This document shows, one piece after another, positions 1 to 9,232 of a stretch of 34,507 nucleotides of DNA. Under the pieces are notes generated by a model. That model had not been told where the DNA came from and made no database searches. It saw nothing but the letters and a program-made list of their open reading frames with translations. The translations under genes and the position numbers were made by a program. The stretch covers positions 1 through 34,507 of the forward strand of contig JAPPHK010000079.1 in assembly GCA_028820795.1 (NCBI GenBank). Direction: 5' to 3'. Numbering within the stretch: the stretch's first letter is position 1; every line of letters begins with the position of its first letter. The stretch is from Nitrospinota bacterium. GTDB lineage: Bacteria > UBA8248.

Positions 1-174
1 CGCCGCGTTGGAAAGCTTTTCTCCGGACTTCCGGTTTACAGCTTCCGGTGGAAGGAAACCGGCGAAGCGGCGTTCGGAGTTCTCGCCGACGAGGTTGCAG
101 AGGTTATACCCGAGGCGGTATCGCAAAGTCCCGACGGCTACTTGCTCGTCGACTACGGAAAACTGGCGGCGTAG
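1..174 (+). CDS. C-terminal fragment of tail protein with Peptidase_S74-type chaperone domain (partial, 5' end outside window)
   Basis: Frame 1 is open from the first base to a TAG at 172-174, giving 57 residues with no start in the window. The fragment contains GLPVYSFRW, then GVLADEVAEVIPEAV, then GYLLVDYGKL. This is the signature of the C-terminal half of the Peptidase_S74 intramolecular chaperone, which trimerises and then cleaves itself from phage tail spikes and fibres. The catalytic Ser-Asp dyad and the usual SDxRLK start of the domain would lie upstream and are not visible. A conserved hairpin repeat begins two bases after the stop. The reading frame is compatible with the open gene at the other end of the window, which raises the possibility of a circular contig. 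Family call is firm; substrate and receptor are unknown. Confidence 0.82.
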   Translation, partial: RRVGKLFSGLPVYSFRWKETGEAAFGVLADEVAEVIPEAVSQSPDGYLLVDYGKLAA

Positions 175-176
175 AA

Positions 177-205
177 TGGGTTTTTCGTACAACACGAATT
201 GCCCA
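177..205. repeat. Hairpin repeat, copy 1 of 5
   Basis: Imperfect palindrome whose arms are TGGGTTTTTCGT and ACGAATTGCCCA around the loop ACAAC. It starts two bases after the tail-protein stop and ends just before the AAGGAG ribosome-binding site of the next gene. On the + strand it is in the opposite orientation to copies 3, 4 and 5. The stem can extend outward through A-U, G-U and A-U pairs after one A-C mismatch. No U-run follows, so it is not a textbook intrinsic terminator. Confidence 0.85.
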
Positions 206-222
206 CTTTAAGGAGACCCTCA

Positions 223-756
223 ATGGCACTCAACGAAGCAGAATGGGCTGCGGCACTGCGCCTCGCGCAGATGGGAATCATGCTTCCCGACGATCCCGGA
301 CAGGCGGCGGAGATGATTGCGCAGGCGGAGCAGGCGGGGGCGCAGCCGGCGCAAGAAGCTCCATTCGTCCCCGCTCCGCCGCAACAGCAGGTACCTGGAA
401 CGCCCGGAATTAACCCGTTCGAGCCCTCGCCTACGGCAATGCCTTCGCCTTCGCTGCCTGCGGAGGGGATGGGAATTCCGCAGGAACTGCCGGGATACGA
501 ACCGACGCCGCAGGAACAGGAAGCTGCTGCAGCGTTTCAGCGTGAGTCGGAACTGGATGCGTTTATGAAAGCGCTTGGGACGACGCTTCCACCGAAGTCA
601 GGCGCAGTTCCCGCGCCGCGTGCGCCCGCACCAGGCAACCTCGGCTTCCGTCCGCAGGACTCGATTCGCGAAGCAATTTTACCCTTCATTACCGGCCAAG
701 ACGTACCCGCGCCGCAGCAACTGCCGTCGCTTCAGCAACTGGCCTTCGGGAGATAG
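223..756 (+). CDS. Proline/glutamine-rich small virion-associated protein, unknown function
   Basis: 177 residues. The ATG at 223 is preferred over a TTG at 199, which lies inside the hairpin repeat, because AAGGAG at 210-215 sits at proper spacing before 223. The N-terminal 40 residues (MALNEAEWAAALRLAQMG onward) look helical. The middle is low-complexity and rich in Pro, Gln, Ala and Glu (residues about 45-115), and the C-terminus is again Pro/Gln-rich. No enzyme motif, signal peptide or membrane segment is seen. It lies between a tail-spike-type gene and two genes of internal-virion type, and its stop is three bases before the next start, so a minor structural or assembly role is inferred. 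No family recognised. Confidence 0.75.
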   Translation: MALNEAEWAAALRLAQMGIMLPDDPGQAAEMIAQAEQAGAQPAQEAPFVPAPPQQQVPGTPGINPFEPSPTAMPSPSLPAEGMGIPQELPGYEPTPQEQEAAAAFQRESELDAFMKALGTTLPPKSGAVPAPRAPAPGNLGFRPQDSIREAILPFITGQDVPAPQQLPSLQQLAFGR

Positions 757-759
757 CCT

Positions 760-2037
760 ATGGCCTTCGGTCAATACGCAATGCCGCAGGAAGAGGAGAA
801 CTCCGGCGGCGTGTTTGAGCGGCTTTTGTCGCATAACGCCGGAATACTCGACCGCCCGGAGACGAAAGCGGCGCTCGCGCAGTTCGGCATTTCGATGCTG
901 CAGGGACGGCCTTTCGGCCACGCGGTAGGCGACGCCGCTGGAGCGGTCGGACGGCATCACCAGCAGCAACGGCAGGACGAACAGCAGCGGATCGCCAACG
1001 AGCGAAAGCAGGCTGAACTGGACCTGCGGCGGCAGGAAGTCGAAACCGCTGCACGCCAGGGCGATGAGCGACTTGCGACTGATCGTCTGCGGGCGGAGCA
1101 GGCTGGAGCGTACCAGCAAGGTATGCTCGAGAGTTCGGCGGCGGACAGGGCGTTGCGTCAGCAGCAATTCACCGAACTCTCCGCCTACCAACAGGCGCAT
1201 TTGAAAGCCCAAGCTTCGCAGGCGAAGGCAAAAATCCTTGCCGAAATGGGAATGGCGCAGTCGAAAGCGGCGAACGACTTGCTTGACGATCTGTTCAACG
1301 TCGCCGAGGCGCAGGCGGCAAATCAGTACGGAACGGAGCCGTTCCAGCTCGACACGAATGCGATACAAAATCAGTTCCGTTCGCTTGCGCCGCTTTACGG
1401 AATTCGCCTTCCTGATACTGTCGTTACGGCGGAGCAGTTACAAGCTCTGGCGGCGCGAGGGCGGACTCCGGAGCAGCTACGTCAGCTCGGAAATCGCCAG
1501 GGAATTCGCCTTGACCCCGGCGCTCAACAGTGGCTCGCCGCGCAGGGAACTCCGGGACTCGGCGTCGGCTCGGAACAGGTAGCCGCCGACGGAACGACGC
1601 CTCCGTCGCAAGTTCCGCAACAGACAGGAACTGCTCCTGTCCCCGACGCCGAGGCGGTGCCTGGCGCCCGCGGACGGCGTGAGCGTCGCATGACGTACGA
1701 GCCTGACATTCCCGAACCGCGAACTGTCACACAGCGTATCGGCGGTCGGCGAGTTACGCGCACGATTGAGCCGCCTCAGGCAGTTGAAACTGAACCGAAA
1801 GCAGTTCCTCCTGTCAGCCGAAGGCGTCAGCGCAGACAAGCAGCTGATACGGCGCAAACGAAAGCTACTGCCGAGGCTTCCGTAGCGAAGCTAAATGCTG
1901 ATCCAGACGAAATTGATTTTGCCGTCTGGCGTGAGGTCTTGAGTAAACCTGCAACCCGGGCCGCAGCAGTTCGCCGCTACGGTAAGGCCAAAATCGCCGA
2001 AGTGATGCGATTCCTGAGAGGGTTAGATGGCAAGTAA
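760..2037 (+). CDS. Glutamine-rich coiled-coil virion protein, probable internal/ejection protein
   Basis: 425 residues, ATG with GGGAGAT upstream. Residues about 25-60 hold a DRPETKAALAQFGISMLQG segment followed by a small Gly/Ala-rich hydrophobic stretch. Residues about 65-215 are charged and Gln-rich with long predicted helices (coiled coil). The C-terminal third is Pro/Arg-rich and ends in a compact segment of about 60 residues. N-terminal segments of this kind are common in uncharacterised phage proteins encoded just before giant internal virion proteins. It overlaps the 1874-residue gene by 11 bases, so the two are probably translationally coupled and assemble together. Function is inferred from position and composition only. 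Confidence 0.75.
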   Translation: MAFGQYAMPQEEENSGGVFERLLSHNAGILDRPETKAALAQFGISMLQGRPFGHAVGDAAGAVGRHHQQQRQDEQQRIANERKQAELDLRRQEVETAARQGDERLATDRLRAEQAGAYQQGMLESSAADRALRQQQFTELSAYQQAHLKAQASQAKAKILAEMGMAQSKAANDLLDDLFNVAEAQAANQYGTEPFQLDTNAIQNQFRSLAPLYGIRLPDTVVTAEQLQALAARGRTPEQLRQLGNRQGIRLDPGAQQWLAAQGTPGLGVGSEQVAADGTTPPSQVPQQTGTAPVPDAEAVPGARGRRERRMTYEPDIPEPRTVTQRIGGRRVTRTIEPPQAVETEPKAVPPVSRRRQRRQAADTAQTKATAEASVAKLNADPDEIDFAVWREVLSKPATRAAAVRRYGKAKIAEVMRFLRGLDGK

Positions 2038-5000
2038 TCTCGACTTTCTCGACGGATTAATCGACCAGCCGGTTTCCGATCCGTCAGTCGACTATCTCGA
2101 CGGACTGCTCGGGCCGCAGCAGCCGGCGCCGCAGGAGATCGAAACGCCCGAACAGCCGAGTATGATCTTTGGCGAGTTCGGGCGGGGCGTTCGCGTTGGG
2201 CTGCGGCAAGTCGGAACGGACTTCGCAGCACTCGGAGCCGTTGGCGCAAACATCTTCGATGCGAACGAAACCGAACAGGAGTTAATTGACCTTGTCCGCG
2301 AGCGGGGTGAAGAGTCGCATAAGCGGTTTCCGAAAACGGTGGCGAAGATCGAGGATATCGATTCCGTTTCCGACTTCGTCCGCTTTACGGCGCGGGCCTT
2401 GGGAGAGCAAGTTCCGGTTATTGCGTCTATCGTTGCCGGCGGCGGAGCAGGCGGATTGGCCGGGCGATTGGTTGCTCGGGGTGCGGCCAGCCGTATTGCA
2501 GCGCAGCAAGCTGTTTCGCGCCTACCTCGCGTCGGCGCGGGAGTCGGCGCAGTTGCAACAGCTTCCGGACTGGAAACCGGCGTTACCGCCGAGGAACAGA
2601 TTGGATCTGTCGGCGAGATTGATCCCGGGGTGGCGCTCACCGCAGGCATATTCAAGGGCAGCTTGGAAGCAATCGTTCCCGCCGCGCTCGGAGCTCGGCT
2701 AGGACTTACGCCGGACCTGTCACGCGGGCTGCTCGGTGCGGTAACGAATACGTTTAACCGAGTACTGCCGCGGAGACTCGCATCGGTGCCGGCAGTCGGG
2801 ATGACGGAAGGTCTGACCGAGGCGCTGCAGGAAAGCGTCGATATCGGCGCACGAGCGTTCGTCGATGAAAACTACGACGTGCTCTCCGAGGAGACGAAAA
2901 GCCGACTGATAAACGCGGCGGGAACCGGCGCACTCGTCGGTATGTTTTTCGGTCCGCTGTTCGGCGGCGGCGGAGCACTCGAAGGTAGTCCGGAAACGCA
3001 AAGTGCGGACGCGGTAGAACAGGCGCAAATCGCAGCGCAACAGCCGGCGGGATTGCTTCCGCCGCCGGCAGTCGAAATACCTCAGGGGCCGGCGGGGCTT
3101 CCAGCACCACCCGGGATTGTGCCGCCCGGAGGGGGTTTGCCGGCTCCTGAGGTTCCGTTGCAGATCACAGACCAGCGATTTCCCTCGGGGCCGATCACGC
3201 CAACCGAGGGCGTAATCCGAACCGAACAGGGAGTACTCGGACTTGGCCAAGGTCAGATCAATGTTCCTCCGACGGAGGGGCAAGTTACGCAGATTCCTCC
3301 CGCTCCGAATGCGGAATTTGCTGCACTTGAGCGGGAGTTACTTCCTGACCCGAACCACAAACTGACAATCGAAATCCCTGAGCCCAGTTCGGTATCGAAG
3401 GCCGAACAGCAACGACAGCGTCCGGCACCGATTACGCAGGCGGAGATTCCGAGTGCGGAAATTCCTGCGCGATCGTCGCGAGATCTCGAAGGTCGGGTTA
3501 TTCCGGTTAGCGAAGAGTTGTTTCTCGAGACTCTCCGTAGCGGCGACGCACGCACGGCGGCGAGTATGGCTGTGCAGCTTGGAGATCAGTTGCAGGAATC
3601 CGGACTGGACGTAGCGATCCCCGCCGACGCGAAGCGAAGCGAAAAGCGGTTGCTGGAAACCATCGCTGGCGGCAACCGCAGACACTTCGTCCCGTTCGCG
3701 GTTAACGTCGCGCGAAAGCGTGCGCGGGAAAGGGCAGCGTTTGAAAATGCCTTTCCGACGCGGGAGAGTCGGGAGCTGCAGCAGCTCGGAATCGACACCG
3801 TTGGAGATACGTTTACGACTGAGTACGGCAGCATTACCGATCAGCAGTTTCGCGAGATTTTCGACGATGTTGATTTCGGTCCGACGACATCGCAACGGTA
3901 CAATGAGCTAAGGCAAACAGTCGATCCTCTGCAGGCGCCCGAGTCGGTTGCGCGGAATTACGTTCGGGGATTTGTCGAGGGGACGAACACTCCGACAGAG
4001 CAGGTTGAAGCGGTCACGGATGAGATTATTTCGCTTACCCGGAGGAACAAAGTTCAGTGGATTGGCGCTGCGGTTACGCCGCAAATCTCGGAGCGGGCAA
4101 ATACTGTCGCCGATGCGTATAAGCAACTGAAGAGTCAGCTTAATATTGAAAGTGATATACTGGTTTTAACCGACATGAGCACGAATACTGATGCGGGAAA
4201 GTTCCGCTCGTCGGAGAATTTCGATATCATCGAACTGGACTTAAATAGTCCGAAATGGCGGCAGACTGCTATTCATGAATTCGGACATTTGCTCGTCACG
4301 CGGAAGTTCTACTCCGCCCCGCAGGAGATGAAAGAGGCACTCATCACCGCGTATAACGAACGCCTTATTCGGACGGAATTAGTCGAAGGCCTTGAAGGTT
4401 TTGGGTTGAACTTCGCTGGCCCGACACGAGGGCTCGACGTCGCGCAGATCGACCCGACAGGAGCGCAGATCAAAGCTGCCGCTGACTACTGGCTCGGGTT
4501 TGACGAGTTCATGGCGGAGCAACTTGTCCGTGCGGCGGCAAGTAATAATCCGGCGACGTCGGGCACGGGAAAGTTTTTCGCTGATTTAGCTACGCAGTTG
4601 AAATCGGCAATGAAGCGCTTGCTCGAATTCTTTGCAAAGCGAACAGGCAAAGACGAAGCTTGGGTTCGCGAACGGGCGAGGAATTTCCGCCCGGAGCGGG
4701 AGTACGAAGACTTCCTCGACTACGTGCGAGCCGCGCCTCGGGATAGCTATTCGCAAGACTATGCGCAATCGCAGGCGGAAAGCGTCGCGCGAAACGAGCG
4801 GAGACTCGACGAAAACGAGTGGCTCGGCCATGCAGACCGCGAAGCGGGTGCGGAATCAGCCGCGACGGCGTCGGTTAAGAATTTCCTGAAAAAGCTCAAA
4901 GTCGGCCAAAAAGAGATCGACGGCGTAACCGCGCCGGCGGATAAGTATAATTGGTTTATCAAATTGTTCTGGTCGATTCAGCAAATCGCGGACAAAAACC

Positions 5001-7651
5001 GCGGTATCGCTCCGCTGCAGCGTTACGTCGAACTCGTCGACCAGTGGTATATCTTCACCATGTCCTGGGTGTCGAAGGCGAACGACACGCTGCGGCAGTG
5101 GATTAGTTTGGGACAGAAGCAGGGTGCGGCGCTGTCGGCGTTGATCTACGACGTCGAAACGATGAGCTACCGAAAACAGGGAGAGTTCCTCGATCGACTG
5201 CCGACCGAGCAGGAATTGGCCGAACTCGCGCAGAAGCACGGAGTTAACGCCGCGGGGCTAGAGGTGTACCAGCGGATTCAAAGCGATTTCGCGGATGTCT
5301 TTAATCAAATCGAGGAAACGACCATTCGCGATATCCGACGGACTGTTCTCAACGAGCGACGGCAGATACAGGAAGTTACAAAGGTCCGCGAAGAGTTCGA
5401 CGCCGCGCGCCAGCGTCCATATTTCCCGCATTCCCGCTTCGGCGACTTCGCTGTCGTCGTACGCGATCGAGAAGGGAAAATCCTGTATATGGAGCAGTTC
5501 GGCACGCGGACTGCGGCGCGAAAGGCAGTAGGGAAAATTCGTCGCGACAATCCGGGAGGAATAACTACAATTCGAAAGGTGCCGAAGTCGGTTCAGGTTT
5601 TCCGCGGCCTGCCAGCGACGATGCTCGAAACGATCCGAAATCGGCTCGACTTGACCGAGGAGCAGCAGGGATGGCTTGACGATTTCCTTGCCGAGCTGGC
5701 GCAAAGTTCTGGGCTTAAGAAATCGTTTGCTCGACGAAAAGATACTCCCGGGTTTAGCCTCGACGCGATGCGGACGTATGCGAATTACTTTTTTCACGGC
5801 GCCCGGCACTTCGCTCGAATCGAGTACGGGCCGTTGATGGAACAGGAAATCGCAAACCTGACGGCTCAGAACGGTACAGTGGCCGACGGAATTGACATCT
5901 CAAAGCGCGATGCGCTGCGGGATTACATGGCGCAGCACTACGACTACATAATGAACCCGACAAACGACTGGGCGCAGCTGCGTTCGCTGGCGTTCATGTG
6001 GTGGATCGGGTTTGTAGTTCAAAGCGCCGCGTTGAATATGACGCAGATTCCTCTGGTTGGGTATCCGTGGCTGGCGAGTCAATTTGGGGATACGAAAAGT
6101 GTACTCGAATTGAACAAAGCGGCGTTAAAGCTGCGGCAACTGTACCAGAACAAACCCGGTGCGCTGCCAGAGAATTTCGCCAAGGCGCTCGATCGCGCTG
6201 TTCGCGAAGGCGTTGTTGACGAGTCGCAGGCGACCGAACTCGCCGGCGTTGCGCAAGGGCAGTACATCTCGCGGCTTATGCCGGGGACGAAAGTCCAGCG
6301 TATGCTGATGAACTTCAACCACTACGGTTCGTGGATGTTCGCGACAAGCGAAAAGATGAACCGCCGGATTATGTTTCGCGCAGCTTGGGAACTGGCACAA
6401 AAGACGAAGAATCAGAAATACCTCGATGAGCTGGTCGAGCAGAATTCGCTGCTGTACGAGGATTTGATTAACGACGGATACTCGCCGCAGGACGCGAAGG
6501 CGTATTTGTCCGGGCGAGATGCCGTTGAACGGACGCAGTTCCGCTATGCCGCACACACGCGCCCGGAATTCATGCGCGGGAAGAAGGGAGTGCTGTTTAC
6601 GTTCTTTATGTTTGTACAGAACATGGTCTGGTTCGCCGCGCACTCGCCGGGGAATACGAGGTTTCTCGTCATGATGCTCGCGATGGGCGGGCTAATGGGA
6701 CTGCCCGGCGCGGAGGATATGTCAGCGGCGGCAAAGTTTGCGAGTAAGAAACTGCTCGGAAAAGACTTCGACGTAGAAGAGGAAATCCGCGAACTCGTTA
6801 CGGAAATGCTTGGAAGTGACGTCCCGCCGGATCTGTTGCTGTTCGGCTCGAGTCGATACGGGTTTGGCTTACCGGCTGCGATGGATGCGCTCGGGCTGCC
6901 GAAGGCGCATTTTGACATTTCGGCAAATATCTCGATGGGACGGATCGTACCAGGGCTGGCGGAAATCCTCAGCGGCGAAGGCGACTTTGACTCGAAGTAC
7001 AACCGTGTTACGACTGATATTGCCGGGGCGAGTTTCGGCATTGGGCTTAACCTGTTAAAGGCGCTCTCCGACGACCAGTTACCCGCCGACGACTTCAAGC
7101 GGTGGGAAAGGGCAATGCCTCGGGCGCTCAAGAACATCAATCGCGCTGCGCGATATCTTGCTGAGGGGCGAGAACGAAGTCGAACCGGCGCGACGGTACT
7201 AGAATACGATCTAAGCGATCCGGATCACATGGCGGAGATATTCGGCCAGGCGTTAGGTTTCACTCCTGCACGTTCGACGCAGATGTATAGTTTCCTCAAC
7301 GCAAAGCGCGAAACGGAAATGTACTGGGGGACACAGCGCCGGATACTGCTGACGCGGTTCGATCAAAGCTATGTGTTAAACGATCCTGCGATGCGGAAGG
7401 ATGTTATGCAGGACATTCGGGCGTTCAATAAGAGAGTTCCCTTCCCGTCGATTGCTGTAACGGGAAGGGACATAGCGAAGAGTCGAAAACTGCGCATTCA
7501 GGGACGCAGGAAAGAAGAACTCGGGTTGGCGAAAACTCGTCGCTTTGCTCCGCTGGTAGAACAGGTTGAAAGCCTGTATCCGGAAGTTACCGCCGCGGAC
7601 GGGGAAGTTACGAACGTCGAGGATGCAGGGCGGATTGCGCGGGGAGGGTAG
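2027..7651 (+). CDS. Giant polyvalent internal virion protein with zincin motif and membrane segments
   Basis: 1874 residues; ATG with GAGAGGG upstream. The N-terminus carries two similar short motifs (DFLDGLIDQP and DYLDGLLGP). Residues about 125-310 are rich in Gly/Ala hydrophobic helices of ejection-protein type. Residues about 330-480 are Pro/Glu-rich linker. HEFGH at 750-754 and DEFMAEQ at 826-832 together form the HExxH...E pattern of the zincin metallopeptidases found in phage polyvalent proteins. From about residue 1324 (MWWIGFVVQSA) and about 1547 (MMLAMGGLMGL) there are membrane-compatible segments, in a C-terminal region resembling large-polyvalent-protein-associated domains. Expected role: packaged with the DNA and ejected, opening a path through the envelope. 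Peptidase activity is inferred from motifs. No transglycosylase motif was recognised. Confidence 0.8.
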   Translation: MASNLDFLDGLIDQPVSDPSVDYLDGLLGPQQPAPQEIETPEQPSMIFGEFGRGVRVGLRQVGTDFAALGAVGANIFDANETEQELIDLVRERGEESHKRFPKTVAKIEDIDSVSDFVRFTARALGEQVPVIASIVAGGGAGGLAGRLVARGAASRIAAQQAVSRLPRVGAGVGAVATASGLETGVTAEEQIGSVGEIDPGVALTAGIFKGSLEAIVPAALGARLGLTPDLSRGLLGAVTNTFNRVLPRRLASVPAVGMTEGLTEALQESVDIGARAFVDENYDVLSEETKSRLINAAGTGALVGMFFGPLFGGGGALEGSPETQSADAVEQAQIAAQQPAGLLPPPAVEIPQGPAGLPAPPGIVPPGGGLPAPEVPLQITDQRFPSGPITPTEGVIRTEQGVLGLGQGQINVPPTEGQVTQIPPAPNAEFAALERELLPDPNHKLTIEIPEPSSVSKAEQQRQRPAPITQAEIPSAEIPARSSRDLEGRVIPVSEELFLETLRSGDARTAASMAVQLGDQLQESGLDVAIPADAKRSEKRLLETIAGGNRRHFVPFAVNVARKRARERAAFENAFPTRESRELQQLGIDTVGDTFTTEYGSITDQQFREIFDDVDFGPTTSQRYNELRQTVDPLQAPESVARNYVRGFVEGTNTPTEQVEAVTDEIISLTRRNKVQWIGAAVTPQISERANTVADAYKQLKSQLNIESDILVLTDMSTNTDAGKFRSSENFDIIELDLNSPKWRQTAIHEFGHLLVTRKFYSAPQEMKEALITAYNERLIRTELVEGLEGFGLNFAGPTRGLDVAQIDPTGAQIKAAADYWLGFDEFMAEQLVRAAASNNPATSGTGKFFADLATQLKSAMKRLLEFFAKRTGKDEAWVRERARNFRPEREYEDFLDYVRAAPRDSYSQDYAQSQAESVARNERRLDENEWLGHADREAGAESAATASVKNFLKKLKVGQKEIDGVTAPADKYNWFIKLFWSIQQIADKNRGIAPLQRYVELVDQWYIFTMSWVSKANDTLRQWISLGQKQGAALSALIYDVETMSYRKQGEFLDRLPTEQELAELAQKHGVNAAGLEVYQRIQSDFADVFNQIEETTIRDIRRTVLNERRQIQEVTKVREEFDAARQRPYFPHSRFGDFAVVVRDREGKILYMEQFGTRTAARKAVGKIRRDNPGGITTIRKVPKSVQVFRGLPATMLETIRNRLDLTEEQQGWLDDFLAELAQSSGLKKSFARRKDTPGFSLDAMRTYANYFFHGARHFARIEYGPLMEQEIANLTAQNGTVADGIDISKRDALRDYMAQHYDYIMNPTNDWAQLRSLAFMWWIGFVVQSAALNMTQIPLVGYPWLASQFGDTKSVLELNKAALKLRQLYQNKPGALPENFAKALDRAVREGVVDESQATELAGVAQGQYISRLMPGTKVQRMLMNFNHYGSWMFATSEKMNRRIMFRAAWELAQKTKNQKYLDELVEQNSLLYEDLINDGYSPQDAKAYLSGRDAVERTQFRYAAHTRPEFMRGKKGVLFTFFMFVQNMVWFAAHSPGNTRFLVMMLAMGGLMGLPGAEDMSAAAKFASKKLLGKDFDVEEEIRELVTEMLGSDVPPDLLLFGSSRYGFGLPAAMDALGLPKAHFDISANISMGRIVPGLAEILSGEGDFDSKYNRVTTDIAGASFGIGLNLLKALSDDQLPADDFKRWERAMPRALKNINRAARYLAEGRERSRTGATVLEYDLSDPDHMAEIFGQALGFTPARSTQMYSFLNAKRETEMYWGTQRRILLTRFDQSYVLNDPAMRKDVMQDIRAFNKRVPFPSIAVTGRDIAKSRKLRIQGRRKEELGLAKTRRFAPLVEQVESLYPEVTAADGEVTNVEDAGRIARGG

Positions 7652-7655
7652 GCTT

Positions 7656-7766
7656 TTATTTCTTCCTTTTCGCCTTTTTGTCAAGTGTTCTCCTATTTGC
7701 GGCAAGCTTTGCTGCTTTCGTCTGCACGGCCTTGCGACGATGAGCCTTTATCTGAGCAATGGTCAT
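7656..7766 (-). CDS. 36-residue highly basic protein, end of leftward operon
   Basis: Reads MTIAQIKAHRRKAVQTKAAK and continues to a KKAKRKK tail; about 40% of residues are Lys, Arg or His and none are acidic except one Asp. The start lies one base after the stop of the upstream helicase gene, and AAAGGA inside the end of that gene is spaced as a ribosome-binding site. It fills the gap between two convergent transcription units, with its TAA only five bases from the end of the giant virion gene. A nucleic-acid-binding role fits the composition, but no family is recognised. Its size makes chance a real alternative; the coupled start and the Shine-Dalgarno sequence argue that it is real. Confidence 0.6.
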   Translation of the reverse strand: MTIAQIKAHRRKAVQTKAAKLAANRRTLDKKAKRKK

Positions 7767-7767
7767 T

Positions 7768-8970
7768 TCATTTTCCTTTCGTTTGTTCGATAAGCGTTAC
7801 ATACACGTCCGCGCCGTGAGTACGGACGCCGAGGTAGCCAGCAATAATACACGCCTGTAGCGCGTCGTCGAACTCCTTTCTATCCATATGACGCATACAC
7901 CGACGCCAAAGATTTTTCTGCGTAATACTCCGTGCGGTTCGAACTAGCGACATAACCTCGTCGATATGCTTTGCCGCGTCGGTTGTGCCAATGCTGTCGA
8001 ATACGTTTATCATATCGAGTTCGAGCCCGGTCATCGCTGCGTCGGCGAGTTCGAGCGTGTCGCGCTGAATTACTAAATTATTTCCTGCGGCAGCTGTAAG
8101 AACCATGGCGAGTTTATGTATGTGTGTTTGCTTGCGCGCCATATATCCGTCGAAACGTTCGGAGGATAAATGGTCCGGACGGTTGGTCCAGTGGTGTTTA
8201 TACCAGTCGCGTCCCCAGATACGCGCCTCGGGCGCGATCTCGAAAGGGCCGATTAAGTTACTGATATCAACGAGGTCGTCGAATAGCATTTCCTCGCGAC
8301 GTTGAAAGTCTTTCTGTTCAATAAGCTCGTCGGGATAGGATATGTATTCCTGCTTCTCCGTACCCCAAACAAAGACACACCGCGAAGCGAGTCCGCCGAA
8401 AATCATGCTGGAAGGGAAGTTGTCGCGGAGCCAACTCGGCGTCGTGCAGCCGATGATGTTTAGCCAAGCGTTTTCGATGACGGTATCTTCCTCGTGCTTG
8501 AGTCCGCGTTTGAATGTACCTTTTTGTCCGTCCCAGGCGTCGGTTAGGAAGTCCATCATTTCCTGATCGGAAGGCTTGAGAAAAGTGCCGAGTTCGCTGA
8601 CATCGCAGGTGATAGCAGATTGGACTTCCTGCAAGCCGTTGTAGGGAAAGGAACTAAACGACTCGCTGAAGGCGCGAAGCAATCCCTGCCACGTCATGCT
8701 TTGCGGCCCGAATACGACTTTCGGAACGCGGCGGAGAATGCGATAGCCGATTTTCATACTTGTCGATTTCGTAACAACTCCGGGCGGCCCGACGAACACG
8801 ATGTAGAAATTCGGCGACCACTGAAAAATTCGCTGGTCGAGCCACACCTTTCTCTGTAACGCGCCGGCGACAACAGACACGCCGGTCCAGAAATGAAACG
8901 CCTTGGGCGCCTCGGAGATCGCCGTGTGCTCCGCGTAGGCACGGAGCCAATTAGGGAAATGCCGCGGCAC
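7768..8970 (-). CDS. DUF3987-like replicative helicase/ATPase
   Basis: 400 residues. The Walker A motif is GPPGVVTKST at residues 61-70, preceded by the strand NFYIVFV. A Walker-B-like segment (AITCDVSELGTFL) follows around residue 115. The arrangement, with an N-terminal PNWLRAYAEHT segment and FHFWTGVSVVAGAL before the P-loop, is that of DUF3987 primase/helicase-type ATPases widespread in phages, here without a primase domain. It should unwind DNA or load at the fork together with the PolA-type polymerase encoded just upstream in the same operon. The start is a GTG four bases after the DUF3310 stop, with a weak ribosome-binding site, so translation is probably coupled. Confidence 0.75.
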   Translation of the reverse strand: MPRHFPNWLRAYAEHTAISEAPKAFHFWTGVSVVAGALQRKVWLDQRIFQWSPNFYIVFVGPPGVVTKSTSMKIGYRILRRVPKVVFGPQSMTWQGLLRAFSESFSSFPYNGLQEVQSAITCDVSELGTFLKPSDQEMMDFLTDAWDGQKGTFKRGLKHEEDTVIENAWLNIIGCTTPSWLRDNFPSSMIFGGLASRCVFVWGTEKQEYISYPDELIEQKDFQRREEMLFDDLVDISNLIGPFEIAPEARIWGRDWYKHHWTNRPDHLSSERFDGYMARKQTHIHKLAMVLTAAAGNNLVIQRDTLELADAAMTGLELDMINVFDSIGTTDAAKHIDEVMSLVRTARSITQKNLWRRCMRHMDRKEFDDALQACIIAGYLGVRTHGADVYVTLIEQTKGK

Positions 8971-8974
8971 GAGG

Positions 8975-9181
8975 TTACTTCGCCGAGCGGCGTTCGATTT
9001 CTCGATTTATGTACCAAAGAGCTTTGCGTAAGTCCGTTATCGGATGGCCTTTTTTGTCGGCGCGCCAGAGGCATTTAATTGCATTTCCGACGTTGAAGGA
9101 AAAATGCAATGTGATTGTGATGCATTCGACTTCGCTCGGATGGTCGGTGTAGTGAGTTGGATGGTCTACCTCGTTGTGCAT
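8975..9181 (-). CDS. DUF3310 (SaV-like) small protein
   Basis: 68 residues. The pattern DHPTHY, EC, LHFSFNVGNAIKCLWRADKKG, DLRKALWYI matches DUF3310, a family of small phage and bacterial proteins of unknown biochemical role that usually sit next to nucleotide-metabolism or replication genes. ATG 9181 is chosen over an upstream in-frame start at 9229, because that extension reads through hairpin repeat copy 2, and AAGGGAG lies directly before 9181. It is separated from the polymerase gene by the repeat, the only sizeable gap in this part of the operon. Confidence 0.8.
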   Translation of the reverse strand: MHNEVDHPTHYTDHPSEVECITITLHFSFNVGNAIKCLWRADKKGHPITDLRKALWYINREIERRSAK

Positions 9182-9199
9182 CGTAGCTCCCTTTTTGAG

Positions 9200-9228
9200 T
9201 GTGTTTTTCGTACAACACGAATTGCCCA
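9200..9228. repeat. Hairpin repeat, copy 2 of 5
   Basis: Same palindrome as copy 1, with loop ACAAC on the + strand, and one changed base in the left arm (TGTG instead of TGGG). On the transcribed (-) strand it starts four bases after the polymerase stop codon and reads in the same sense as copies 3-5 on the + strand. Outer pairs G-U, A-U and G-C extend the stem. It lies between the polymerase stop and the DUF3310 ribosome-binding site. Confidence 0.82.
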
Positions 9229-9232
9229 TTCT

